DNA of 64,000 nucleotides. It comes from Pseudoduganella umbonata. GTDB taxonomy: Bacteria; Pseudomonadota; Gammaproteobacteria; Burkholderiales; Burkholderiaceae_D. Shown piece after piece: positions 27,208 to 35,474 of the stretch (position 1 is the stretch's first letter; every line of letters starts with the position of its first letter). The notes beneath the pieces were generated by a model. That model saw only the letters and a program-made list of their open reading frames with translations, ran no database searches and had not been told where the DNA came from. A program made the position numbers and the translations under genes. The DNA lies in the NCBI RefSeq assembly GCF_014192225.1, contig NZ_JACHXS010000011.1, positions 1 to 64,000 of the forward strand, in the 5' to 3' direction.

Positions 27208-27249
27208 AAAAAAGCCCGCGTTTCACGAACCTTTCAGGTTCATTCGCGG
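27208..27249 (-). terminator. Terminator-like hairpin in the rpoD leader
   Basis: On the minus strand CCGCG...TGAACCT-GAA-AGGTTC...CGCGG is followed by GCTTTTTTC. The two-part stem plus T run has the form of an intrinsic terminator. It lies 111 bp upstream of the rpoD start, on the rpoD strand, with no protein gene feeding into it, so it either ends a small RNA or attenuates rpoD. Confidence 0.65.
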
Positions 27250-27509
27250 ACTCCATTCGAGGTATTCCGTGGTAATTCCGTTTTAACCTGTGCTTTTGCT
27301 ACTAATGGCGCAGGTACTCATGTGAACTTCTCAGTGCGAACAGAAGAGAGGGCTCGGCCCTGACGCGCCCGCGCCGTGCTCTGTAAACCAGCCCATGACC
27401 TGCATGGAAGTTCATGAACTACGGGGCGCCGGCATGCGGAAAGCCCTGTTCAGGGGACCGCGGACAACTCCTAACCAGACTGAATCTGCACCGCCCTGCT
27501 TTTGGTGCG
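27208..27509 (-). ncRNA. Candidate small RNA or rpoD leader transcript
   Basis: A good extended -10 element and a terminator-like hairpin on the same strand delimit about 300 nt without a convincing protein gene. It contains a 12-codon open frame (MSTCAISSKSTG, start near 27318) that could be a leader peptide. I do not recognise the sequence as 6S RNA, tmRNA or RNase P RNA. It could be a free-standing RNA or the rpoD 5' leader. Confidence 0.3.
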
Positions 27510-27515
27510 TCGGCC

Positions 27516-27521
27516 ATTATA
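27516..27521 (-). promoter_or_regulatory. Extended -10 promoter upstream of rpoD
   Basis: The minus strand reads TGTGTATAATGG, a perfect TATAAT with an upstream TGTG. No good -35 is present at 17 bp. A transcript from here would start near 27509 and run towards rpoD through the hairpin at 27208-27249. Confidence 0.6.
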
Positions 27522-27678
27522 CACGGAATGTCACTATCTGGCACGCCGCCACCGCAAGCAATCCCCGTCGCAGCCCCATGCCGGCCCCGAACGCCGTATG
27601 GACAAGCCGTCATGATGAAGAAAAATGCAACGCGCGTGCGGGTCGCGCCGTGGTATGCTGGCGCCTCCTGATCAATCC

Positions 27679-28206
27679 ATGAAGTCGATGAATACCAGCC
27701 TTACCCACGAGCCGTCCGCTGCCGACGAATCTGCCGAATCCGCTGAATCCACCAACAACGCCGCCGCCGCTCCTTCCGAGGCAGCCGCCGCCGCGCCCGT
27801 GGTACCGGCACCGAGCGCCCGCGCGCTGCTGAAGCAGCTTGCACAGCAATTCCCGCCATTCCGCGATTTCCTGCCGCTGGCAATCGGCATCGACAAGCAG
27901 ATCCTCGCGCAAGTGCCCGGCATCGACCGCAAGCTGATGCGCGCCGCGCTGGGCATCCACACCGGCTCGCAGCGTTACCTGCGCGCGATGGAAAAGGCCA
28001 CCGTCCGCTATAACCTGGATGGCTCGACCGGCGCCGAAGTCACCGACGTGCACCGCAAGCACGCCAAGGACACGCTGAGCGAACGCTTCCGCAAGGAAGC
28101 GGAACGCAAGAAGGCCGAGCGCGAAGCGCAGGCGGCCGAGGAAGCGGCACAGCGCCGCCAGGAAAAGCTGGAACAGCTGACGGCGAAATTCTCCCGCAAG
28201 GGCTGA
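27679..28206 (+). CDS. proQ: ProQ/FinO-family RNA chaperone
   Basis: A 175-residue RNA-binding protein. Residues 1-40 are a low-complexity Ala/Ser/Glu-rich lead. The ProQ/FINO domain covers about 45-130 (FRDFLPLAIGIDKQILAQ, LMRAALGIHTGSQRYLRAM, YNLDG). A charged coiled-coil tail with alternating Lys, Glu and Ala ends the protein. These chaperones bind structured small RNAs and 3' UTRs. A TATGCT box lies about 25 bp upstream and no clear ribosome site exists; an ATG nine bases further in is an alternative. The stop overlaps the next start. Confidence 0.9.
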   Translation: MKSMNTSLTHEPSAADESAESAESTNNAAAAPSEAAAAAPVVPAPSARALLKQLAQQFPPFRDFLPLAIGIDKQILAQVPGIDRKLMRAALGIHTGSQRYLRAMEKATVRYNLDGSTGAEVTDVHRKHAKDTLSERFRKEAERKKAEREAQAAEEAAQRRQEKLEQLTAKFSRKG

Positions 28207-28880
28207 TGGCGTTCCATACCGAAGCACGGCCGCGCGAGCCCGAACTGCCGCCCTACCCGGGCATCGCGCTGGCCGATATCCGCCTCGTGCGCACCGCCGA
28301 GGAAGCACAGGCCGCCCAGGCCGCGCTGCTGGCGCACGATGCCATCGGCTTCGACACCGAATCGAAACCCACGTTCGTCAAGGGCCAGAGCTCGGACGGG
28401 CCGCACCTCGTGCAGTTCGCCGACGAGCACAGGGCCTGGCTGTTCCCGGTCGGTCCGGACGTGGCGCCGCTGCTGCCGGCGCTGAAGGCGATCCTCGAAT
28501 CGGCGCACACGCTGAAAGTGGGCTTCGGCCTGGCGGACGACGTCAGGCGGCTGCGCGCCAAGCTGGCGATCGAGCCGGCCCATGTGGCCGACCTGTCGAA
28601 GGCGCTGCGCGTGCCCGGCCAGAAACACGACCTGGGCGCGAAAAGCGCGGTGGCGCACTACTTCGGCCTCAAACTGCAGAAATCCAAAAAAATCTCGACC
28701 ACCAACTGGGCTTCGCCACGGCTGACGGACAAGCAGCTGCAGTACGCCGCCGACGATGCCCAGGTCGCGCTGCGCGTGTACCGTCACTGGCTGGCGCTCG
28801 GCAACAGGCTGCCCGCGCCGAAGGCGCCGCGCCCGAAGCGGCCCACGGCCGCCACCCCGGCCGCACCGGCCGGCGACTGA
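28206..28880 (+). CDS. RNase D-like 3'-5' exonuclease domain protein
   Basis: A single DEDDy exonuclease domain of 224 residues without the HRDC domains of full RNase D. Exo I is IGFDTESKP, Exo II is HTLKVGFGLADDVRRL and Exo III is LQYAADDAQVALRVY with the characteristic Tyr four residues before Asp. A basic Pro/Ala-rich tail follows. Its start overlaps the proQ stop by one base (TGATG), so the two are coupled. Pairing with an RNA chaperone suggests RNA processing, but DNA as substrate is equally possible for such single-domain proteins. Confidence 0.88.
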   Translation: MAFHTEARPREPELPPYPGIALADIRLVRTAEEAQAAQAALLAHDAIGFDTESKPTFVKGQSSDGPHLVQFADEHRAWLFPVGPDVAPLLPALKAILESAHTLKVGFGLADDVRRLRAKLAIEPAHVADLSKALRVPGQKHDLGAKSAVAHYFGLKLQKSKKISTTNWASPRLTDKQLQYAADDAQVALRVYRHWLALGNRLPAPKAPRPKRPTAATPAAPAGD

Positions 28881-28950
28881 ACCGCGCGCCACTGTTCTTC
28901 CTCTGCGCGCGGAGGTATGCTTGGGCGGTCGCCATCCGCCCAGGAACGGT

Positions 28951-29727
28951 ATGCCCCATTCGAGATGCCCGCTGAATGCTCCCGACCTTTACGCGTATGA
29001 CCCTCATGCGCCTGACTTTCACGCGTTCCTTCTGCCCGCGTTCGTCCTGGCCGCGCTCCTCCTGACCGCATGGTCCGCGCCCGCGGCGGCCGCGCCACCG
29101 GATACGCTGGCGCAGCGCGTGGCGCCCTGCCTGGCATGCCACCAGCCGCAGGGCCGCAACGATGCGTTCTTTCCCCGCATCGCCGGCAAGCCGGAAGGCT
29201 ACCTGTACAACCAGCTGCTCAATTTCCGCGACGGGCGGCGGCAGTTCCCGATGATGACGTACATGGTCGGCAACCTGCCGGAACCCTACCTGCGCGAGAT
29301 CGCCCGGTTCTTCGCGGACCAGCATCCGCCCTACCCCGCCGCGCCCCCGGTCGCCGCCACGGCGCAGATGCTGGAGCGGGGCCGCGTGCTCGTCCAGCAG
29401 GGCGACGCGGGGCGCCGGATCCCCGCCTGCGTGGCCTGTCACGGGCAGGGGCTGGCCGGCGTGGCGCCGGCGATTCCCGGTTTGATCGGCCTGCCGCGCG
29501 ACTACGTCAACGCCCAGTTCGGGGCCTGGAAGAACAAGGCACGCCGTGCACAGGCGCCGGACTGCATGGCCGACATCGCGGCCCGCCTCACCGAAGCCGA
29601 CGTGGCAGCCGTTTCCGGCTGGCTGGCGAGCCGGCCCGTCGACGCGGCGGCGCGGCCGGCAGCGGCGCCCGCCGCACCGCTGCCGATGCGCTGCGGCGGC
29701 GTCCCCGATCACGGCGGTGTGCCATGA
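28951..29727 (+). CDS. Diheme cytochrome c, c4-like
   Basis: A 258-residue exported protein. After a charged lead the signal segment FVLAALLLTAWSAPAAAA is followed by two heme-binding motifs, CLACH and CVACH, about 100 residues apart, each with later Met or His ligand candidates (FPMMTYM). The two-domain arrangement is that of cytochrome c4-like electron carriers. The stop overlaps the ATG of the next cytochrome gene. A start at 28951 leaves a slightly long N-terminus, so the exact start is uncertain. Confidence 0.82.
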   Translation: MPHSRCPLNAPDLYAYDPHAPDFHAFLLPAFVLAALLLTAWSAPAAAAPPDTLAQRVAPCLACHQPQGRNDAFFPRIAGKPEGYLYNQLLNFRDGRRQFPMMTYMVGNLPEPYLREIARFFADQHPPYPAAPPVAATAQMLERGRVLVQQGDAGRRIPACVACHGQGLAGVAPAIPGLIGLPRDYVNAQFGAWKNKARRAQAPDCMADIAARLTEADVAAVSGWLASRPVDAAARPAAAPAAPLPMRCGGVPDHGGVP

Positions 29728-31007
29728 GCCGCCGCCTGCGCTGGATCGCCGCCGGCGCGGCGATAACCGTAGCGGTGGCGGCCGGCCTGCTGTGGCCGCG
29801 CCACGATGCGGGCCCGCCGGCCAGCGCCGCTTTTGCCGCGCTGCCCGTCGGCGAAAAGATCGCGCGCGGCGCCTACCTGGCTCGCGCCGCCGACTGCATG
29901 GCCTGCCACACCGTGCGCGGCGGCGAGCAGTATGCCGGCGGCCGCGAACTCCAGACACCGTTCGGTGTCTTCGTCGCACCGAACATCACCCAGGATGCCG
30001 CAACCGGCATCGGCAGCTGGACCGCGGACGACTTCTGGAACGCGCTGCACAACGGCCGCGCACGCGACGGCCGGCTGCTGTACCCGGCATTCCCGTACAC
30101 GAACTACACGGCGATCACGCGCGACGATGCCGATGCGCTGTATGCCTATTTCCGCACCATTCCCGCCGTCTCCCGCGCGAACGGGCCGCACCGGCTGCGC
30201 TTCCCGTACGATATGCAGGTGGCGCTGGCAGCCTGGCGTGCACTGTACTTCCGCCCGGGCGTCTACCGGGAACGGCCGGAGCGGCCGGCCGAATGGAACC
30301 GCGGCGCCTACCTCGTCGAAGGCCCCGGCCACTGCAGCGCGTGCCACAGCGCGCGCAACGTACTGGGCGGCAGCGGTGGCGAGCTGTCCGGCGGCCTGGT
30401 GCCGGTGCTGGGCTGGTACGCGCCGTCGCTGACGTCCGACGCCGAAGCGGGGCTGGGCGGCTGGCCGGTCGAGGAGATCGCACAGCTGCTGCATACCGGC
30501 GTGGCGCCGCGTGCGACCGTGTTCGGACCGATGGCGGAAGTGGTGCGGGAAAGCCTGCAGCACCTGTCCGAGTCCGACGTGCGCGCGATGGCGGTCTACC
30601 TGAAGTCGCTGCCGGCGTCCGGCAACGGTAGCCAGCCCCATGAACGCTCGAAGGCGCCCGAGGCGGCAGCTTTCCTGCAGGCCGGCGCGAAGCTGTACGA
30701 CAAGCATTGTGCCGAATGCCACGGTGCCAGGGGCGGCGGCTTCCCGCCCCATTACCCGCCGCTGGCCGGCAACCGCGCACTGACGATGGCCGACTCCACC
30801 AATGCCATCCGCATCGTGCTGAACGGCGGCTTCCCGCCCGGCACGCGCGGCAACCCAAGGCCCTACGGCATGCCGCCGTTCGGCCACGCGCTCGACGATG
30901 CCGAGGTGGCGCAGGTGGTCTCCTACCTGCGCAGCGCCTGGGGCAACAATGCACCGCCCGTCTCCGGCCTGGACGTCAACCGCTACCGCGCCGTGCCGCT
31001 GGATTGA
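29724..31007 (+). CDS. Triheme cytochrome c, dehydrogenase subunit II type
   Basis: A 427-residue membrane-anchored cytochrome. The N-terminus (LRWIAAGAAITVAVAAGLLW) is a signal or anchor. Three c-type heme sites follow: CMACH, CSACH and CAECH, with intervening sequence such as YLARAADCMACHTVRGGEQYA, AITRDDADALYAYFRTIPAV and LDDAEVAQVVSYLRSAWGN that matches the cytochrome subunit of membrane alcohol, aldehyde or gluconate dehydrogenases. No dehydrogenase gene is nearby. The start codon overlaps the previous stop (ATGA), so the two cytochromes are made together and probably form an electron transfer chain to a terminal oxidase. Confidence 0.88.
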   Translation: MSRRLRWIAAGAAITVAVAAGLLWPRHDAGPPASAAFAALPVGEKIARGAYLARAADCMACHTVRGGEQYAGGRELQTPFGVFVAPNITQDAATGIGSWTADDFWNALHNGRARDGRLLYPAFPYTNYTAITRDDADALYAYFRTIPAVSRANGPHRLRFPYDMQVALAAWRALYFRPGVYRERPERPAEWNRGAYLVEGPGHCSACHSARNVLGGSGGELSGGLVPVLGWYAPSLTSDAEAGLGGWPVEEIAQLLHTGVAPRATVFGPMAEVVRESLQHLSESDVRAMAVYLKSLPASGNGSQPHERSKAPEAAAFLQAGAKLYDKHCAECHGARGGGFPPHYPPLAGNRALTMADSTNAIRIVLNGGFPPGTRGNPRPYGMPPFGHALDDAEVAQVVSYLRSAWGNNAPPVSGLDVNRYRAVPLD

Positions 31008-31159
31008 TTGCGCCATCCGGCAGAAAATCGTTTCCCGAAAACCGGAAAACCGGTGGCGGCGCAGGGGTTTCGAGGAGCATCGCTCCTCGCCTGCGGAGCG
31101 GAGATGGCCTGAAGGCTATCTCTCCTTCCAGGCTCCGATTAATTTGAAATGTTTCAAAA

Positions 31160-31182
31160 AAACTGGTGTCTGTCACCGGTTT
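31160..31182. repeat. Inverted repeat with GGTGTCTGTCACC core
   Basis: aaactggtgtctgtcaccggttt is nearly symmetric and shares the ggtgtctg-t/a-cac core with the larger element at 8496-8538. It sits in the 296-bp gap between the cytochrome operon and the second GIN gene, together with an upstream short hairpin (gaggagcatcgctcctc at about 31072). Confidence 0.5.
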
Positions 31183-31303
31183 TGCCTGGCGCCAGGTTTG
31201 CATTCTGTCCCGCTCTCCGTGCAGTCCGTCGCACGGCCGGCGACTGCCGGGCCGGGTTTGCGTACGATCAGCCCATCGACAAAGCATTCCCGGAGAGCCC
31301 GCC

Positions 31304-32080
31304 ATGAAAACCAAGAATCTCGCCCTGTTCGTCACCGCCATCACTGCTGCCGCCGCGCTGGCGACCGCCCTTCCGGCGGCCGCCGACGGCCCATCGCTGG
31401 CCTGGCTGGGCGGTGGCGAGCGCATCCAGGGCAGCGGCAAGATCGTCTCGCAGACGCGCCAGCCCGGCGCATTCCGCGGCGTCGAGCTGACGACGGGTGC
31501 GCACGTGGAAGTGGTCACCGGCGGCGACGACTCGCTGACAATCGAGGGCGACGACAACATCCTGCCGCTGCTGGAAACGGTGGTGCGCGATGGGGTGCTG
31601 ACGATTCGCCCGGTGAAGAAGAACATGCAGATCGATGGCCGCCGCGTGCGCATCGTGGTGCGGGCCCGCAAGGTGGACAGCCTGGGTGTCGCCGGCTCCG
31701 GCCGGCTGGAGGCGAACGGCGTGCGCGCCGACAAGCTGACGCTCGAAGTGGCCGGCTCCGGCTCGCTCGACATCGACGGCATCGATGCGAAATCGGTCGA
31801 CGTGGACGTGGCCGGCAGCGGCAAGGTCGAAGCGGCCGGCCAGGCGGCACGCGCCGACATTTCGATCGCCGGTTCCGGCAAGGCCGACACCACCCGCCTG
31901 AACGTGCAGCATGCCGCGGTGAGCGTCAGCGGTTCCGGCCAGTCGCTGCTGGCGGCACACAGCTCGATTACCGCCAACATCACCGGTTCCGGCAACGTCG
32001 GCTACTACGGCGATGCACAGTTGACGAAAGCCGTCGCCGGCTCCGGCACCGTCCAGCGCCTTGGTACATCGGCACGCTAA
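31304..32080 (+). CDS. Secreted GIN-domain (DUF2807) protein
   Basis: A 258-residue exported protein. Start supported by CGGAGAG upstream and a signal peptide (ITAAAALATALPAAADG). The head GIN domain shows the repeated AGSG turns of a beta-helix: VAGSGRLEANGV, VAGSGSLDIDGI, VAGSGKVEAAG, IAGSGKADTT, VSGSGQSLLA, ITGSGNVGYYG, VAGSGTVQRLG. The regularity is higher than in the other GIN protein at 19261. Function unknown. Confidence 0.88.
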   Translation: MKTKNLALFVTAITAAAALATALPAAADGPSLAWLGGGERIQGSGKIVSQTRQPGAFRGVELTTGAHVEVVTGGDDSLTIEGDDNILPLLETVVRDGVLTIRPVKKNMQIDGRRVRIVVRARKVDSLGVAGSGRLEANGVRADKLTLEVAGSGSLDIDGIDAKSVDVDVAGSGKVEAAGQAARADISIAGSGKADTTRLNVQHAAVSVSGSGQSLLAAHSSITANITGSGNVGYYGDAQLTKAVAGSGTVQRLGTSAR

Positions 32081-32190
32081 CGGCCCAGCCAGGCGCCTGC
32101 GGGCGCCCTACCTCTTTGCCAGGCCCGGCAGGCTCCAGCCCGCCGGGCCTGTCATCGTTTACGCTGGCGCCATGCATCCGGCGCCGACGC

Positions 32191-34452
32191 TCACAGGTCG
32201 AACTTCAGCTCGGCCACCAGCGTGCGCTGGGTGTACGGATGGAAGGCCCAGTACTTCTCGTTGCCCAGGTTGTCGATGCCCAGCGCGCCCGACCAGTGCG
32301 CGTCGAAACGGTAGCGCACCCGCACGTCGGCCACGAAATAGCGCGAGACGCCCATGTACGTGAAGCCGTTCGGGTCGGAGTTGTCCAGCGTGCCGTACTG
32401 CGTGCCGCTGTAGCGCACACCGGCGCTGGCCGAGAGCCGGTCGGTGGCGCGCCAGGTGGCCAGCGCCGTGGCCCGCCAGCGCGGCACCCGCGGCTGCCGC
32501 TTGCCCACCGATGCGGGCAAGGCGGCGTTTTCCCGGATGCGCGAATCGGCATACGTGAGGCTGGACTGCAGCGCCAGGCCCTGGATGAACACGTCGTCCG
32601 CCTGCTGCGACAGTTCCAGGCCGGTGGTGCGGATGCGGCCCACGTTCTGCACCGTCGACACGGTGGGTGTCAGCGGCTGCGAATACAGCGCGTCGCGCGT
32701 GCGTTCGTGGAACAGCGTCGCGCGCAGGCTGCCCCGCGGTGTCAGCCGCTCGGCCGTCAGTTCTTCCGTCCACGACCGTTCGGCGCGCAGGCCGGGGTCG
32801 GTGTTGACGATGCGGCCGTCGACGATCGCCCCCTGGAACAGTTCGGCGGCTGTCGGGTTGCGGATCGCCCGGCCGGCCGAGGCCTTGACGGTCCACTCGT
32901 CGGTGAAGCGCCACGCCAGCGCGGCCTTCGGCGACCAGCCATCCTCGCGCCGCGCGCCGAAGCGCAGCAGCGCGCTGATGGCGTTCGACACCTCGCCACC
33001 GTATGCCTGCCAGCGTTCCCAGCGCGCGCCCACGGTCGCCTTCCAGCGCGGGTCGATGCGCCAGGTATCCTGTGCGTACACGCTGGTCAAGCGCGTATCG
33101 CCGTTGAACGTGGAAACGTGGATGCCATCGGTTCCGGCCAGCCAGTCGGGCGTCGAGAACACCCGCGTGCGCAGGCCTGCTTCGTCGCGCTGCACGCCGA
33201 AATCCACGGTATGTGCGGCGTCCGGGCGCCAGGTGCCCTTCAGCGCCAGCGTGTGCCAGCCGCTGCCCGCCATGTCGGTCACGTTGCCCTGCCCGGTTGC
33301 ATCCTGGTCCGCCAGCACCACGGTCGGCACGCGCACCAGGTCCTTGCGGTAGTCGTATTTGCTGGCGGCGATCTCCCAGTCGAACGTATCGCGCGCATGC
33401 CGTTTCAGCGAGAGACCGTGCATCAGGTGCTCCAGGTCGCCCCGCTGCGGCGCGAAGTCGGAGGCCAGCAGCGAGTAGCGGCGCCCGCCGACATCGATGT
33501 CCCCGCCGGTCACCCGGTTGCCGGCCGCGTCGCGCAGGTACGAATCGCTGCGCCGGACCGCATCGTTGCGCCACCAGCCCAGCGTGTAGCTGGCGCGCAG
33601 CACCGGCGAGAAGTCGTAGGCCAGCTTGACCTTTGCATGGTCCTGCACCGTGTGCACCTGGTTGTTCGCGCCGAAAACCAGCCAGTCGCGATTCGCGGGA
33701 TTGCGGCCCGGGACAGCCCCCGTAACCGGCACGCCGCCGCCCCCGGCCACGCCGGCCGATACCAGCCTGTTGGCGAAGCCGACCGGCTGGCCATCGCTGT
33801 CCTGCCGCGACAGGTGCAGCCACCACGACAGCGCGCCCTGCCGGTCGCCCAGCGCGGCGCTGCCCTGCCAGCCATGGAAACTGTCGCGCGTGCCATATTC
33901 CGAGAAGCGCTGCGCGAAGCCGGCCAGCCGCACATGGCCTTCCAGCTTCGCCGGCATGCGCGTCTGGAAGTCGACCACGGCACCGACCGAGTTGCCGGGA
34001 TAGGAGGCCGAGAACGGGCCGTACAGCACGTCGACGCGCTCGATCTCCTCGGGCGTGACGAGACCCCAGCGCGGCGTGTACGAGGCGCCGTTGCCGAGCA
34101 GGTTCGACAGCAGGATGCCGTCCGCATACACCAGCGAGCGGGCGCTGTTGCCGGTACCGGATGCGCGGCTGGCCAGCACCGCGTGGTCGTAGTCGCCGAT
34201 GTAGCGCTTGCGCACGTTCAAGCTGGGGAAGTACTTCAGCGCGTCCTCGCTGTCGAAGGCATTGATGCGCTCGGCGATCTGCGCCGCCGTGATGCCTTCG
34301 ATCGTGGTTGGAATCTGCGCCGGCAGCGACGTGGGCCGGCCGCCGTGGATCGTCACCACGTCCAGCTCCTGCTGCGCGGCGCCCTGCGCATGGGCGCACA
34401 GGCCCAGCGCCGCCAGCATCGCTGCCAGCGGTCGTTTCGGGGGTTGGGTCAT
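32191..34452 (-). CDS. TonB-dependent outer membrane receptor, probably copper-linked
   Basis: A 753-residue outer-membrane receptor. A signal peptide (AAMLAALGLCAHAQG) is followed by the plug (VTIHGGRPTSLPAQI, INAFDSEDALKYFPSLNV, ERVDVLYGPFSASYPGNSVG) and a 22-strand barrel ending in RTLVAELKFDL. It moves a scarce ligand into the periplasm with TonB energy. It starts 8 bp after the PCu(A)C copper chaperone gene, itself behind a DUF2946 gene, so copper or a copper chelate is the most plausible ligand; this is a context inference. The length is typical of OprC-type receptors. Confidence 0.9.
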   Translation of the reverse strand: MTQPPKRPLAAMLAALGLCAHAQGAAQQELDVVTIHGGRPTSLPAQIPTTIEGITAAQIAERINAFDSEDALKYFPSLNVRKRYIGDYDHAVLASRASGTGNSARSLVYADGILLSNLLGNGASYTPRWGLVTPEEIERVDVLYGPFSASYPGNSVGAVVDFQTRMPAKLEGHVRLAGFAQRFSEYGTRDSFHGWQGSAALGDRQGALSWWLHLSRQDSDGQPVGFANRLVSAGVAGGGGVPVTGAVPGRNPANRDWLVFGANNQVHTVQDHAKVKLAYDFSPVLRASYTLGWWRNDAVRRSDSYLRDAAGNRVTGGDIDVGGRRYSLLASDFAPQRGDLEHLMHGLSLKRHARDTFDWEIAASKYDYRKDLVRVPTVVLADQDATGQGNVTDMAGSGWHTLALKGTWRPDAAHTVDFGVQRDEAGLRTRVFSTPDWLAGTDGIHVSTFNGDTRLTSVYAQDTWRIDPRWKATVGARWERWQAYGGEVSNAISALLRFGARREDGWSPKAALAWRFTDEWTVKASAGRAIRNPTAAELFQGAIVDGRIVNTDPGLRAERSWTEELTAERLTPRGSLRATLFHERTRDALYSQPLTPTVSTVQNVGRIRTTGLELSQQADDVFIQGLALQSSLTYADSRIRENAALPASVGKRQPRVPRWRATALATWRATDRLSASAGVRYSGTQYGTLDNSDPNGFTYMGVSRYFVADVRVRYRFDAHWSGALGIDNLGNEKYWAFHPYTQRTLVAELKFDL

Positions 34453-34460
34453 GGCGCCTC

Positions 34461-34901
34461 CTAGTGGCGTGGCGGAGCGTACGTCAGCGGCCGCACGGCC
34501 ACCTGCACTTCCACGGTGTCGCGCTTGCCGCCCTTGTGCTCGACGACCAGCGTGAGCGGCACGGTCTCGCCTTCCTTCAGCTGGCGCTTCAAGCCCATCA
34601 GCATCACGTGGTAGCCGCCGGGGGCCAGCGGCACGGCCTTGCCGGCCGGCAGGTCGATGGCGTCGACATGGGCCATCGACATGCGGTTGTCCTGCATCGA
34701 CATCTGGTGCAGCTCGGCCGTTGCGACCGGGCTGCTGACGCCGACCAGCCGGGCATCGGTCTTCGATTCGATCTGCATGAACGCGCCGGAAGCCCGGGCA
34801 GCGGGCACGGTGGCACGCGCCCACGCATCCTTGACGACGACCTGGGCGTGAACGGAAAGGGAAGCAAGCGCCAGCGCGCCGGCGATAACGAGGTGTTTCA
34901 T
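34461..34901 (-). CDS. PCu(A)C periplasmic copper chaperone
   Basis: A 146-residue exported protein (signal peptide AGALALASLSVHA). It carries the complete PCu(A)C copper signature H-x10-M-x21-H-x-M: His in ELHQMSM, Met in RMSMAHV, then YHVMLMGL. The family delivers Cu(I) to the Cu(A) centre of cytochrome oxidase or traffics copper in the periplasm. Middle gene of a three-gene operon with DUF2946 and a TonB receptor; the gap to the receptor gene is 8 bp. Confidence 0.94.
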   Translation of the reverse strand: MKHLVIAGALALASLSVHAQVVVKDAWARATVPAARASGAFMQIESKTDARLVGVSSPVATAELHQMSMQDNRMSMAHVDAIDLPAGKAVPLAPGGYHVMLMGLKRQLKEGETVPLTLVVEHKGGKRDTVEVQVAVRPLTYAPPRH

Positions 34902-34941
34902 GGTGACTCCTGAATTGGTTGAAAGGCTTTGCAACGGCGAT

Positions 34942-35397
34942 TCAGGAGATGGCGGGCGGTCCGCGCGGCTGCGCGCTGGCCCAGGCCTGCAGGGGCCGCG
35001 GCGCGTGGTAGTACAGGTAGGGGCGTTCCGCGCCGGCTGCCGCGGCGGGCACCGCCAGGGCGGCCGGCGGCGGCAGCCCCACCGTGCCGGCATGCGGCAG
35101 GCAGTAGCCGCAGTCGGCCATCGGCAACGTGCCATCCAGGCCGGCCATGCCATGGCTGGCGAATGCCGGCGGCACCGGGTTGGCACGGTCGGTCAGTGCG
35201 GCGAAGGTTGCTTCGTCCAGCTCGCCGAAGCCGGCCAGCGTGGTACCGTCGTTCAGGCAGATTTCCCACGCGTGCTGCTGGCCGTGCGATGCCGCGAGCG
35301 CGTGCGACACCGCCGGCACGAGCGCATTCAGCAGGATCGCGCAGCACGCGAGCCATGCATGCAAACTCCGCAGCAGCCGTTTGGACGATGTCTTCAT
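34942..35397 (-). CDS. DUF2946 protein, putative periplasmic metal-related
   Basis: A 151-residue protein with an N-terminal export signal (LHAWLACCAILLNALVPAVSHA) and the DUF2946 features CLNDG, MADCGYCLPHAG and a Pro/Ala-rich tail. Cys, His and Met residues are concentrated, as expected for a metal-binding exported protein. DUF2946 genes commonly accompany TonB receptors and copper chaperones. The ATG at 35397 lies just 6 bp after a perfect TATAAT on the minus strand, so the transcript may be nearly leaderless; a GTG two codons upstream is an alternative. Confidence 0.8.
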   Translation of the reverse strand: MKTSSKRLLRSLHAWLACCAILLNALVPAVSHALAASHGQQHAWEICLNDGTTLAGFGELDEATFAALTDRANPVPPAFASHGMAGLDGTLPMADCGYCLPHAGTVGLPPPAALAVPAAAAGAERPYLYYHAPRPLQAWASAQPRGPPAIS

Positions 35398-35474
35398 CGG
35401 CACCGATTATAGCCCGCGCTGCAGGGCCGCACGATCACCGTTAAGATGGCGCCCTGTGCAACAAGAGGTCCATC

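Noticed and set aside
27236..27255. Possible tRNA T-arm (aggttcattcgcgg)
   Set aside because: No acceptor or anticodon stem fits around it; it is part of a terminator-like hairpin.
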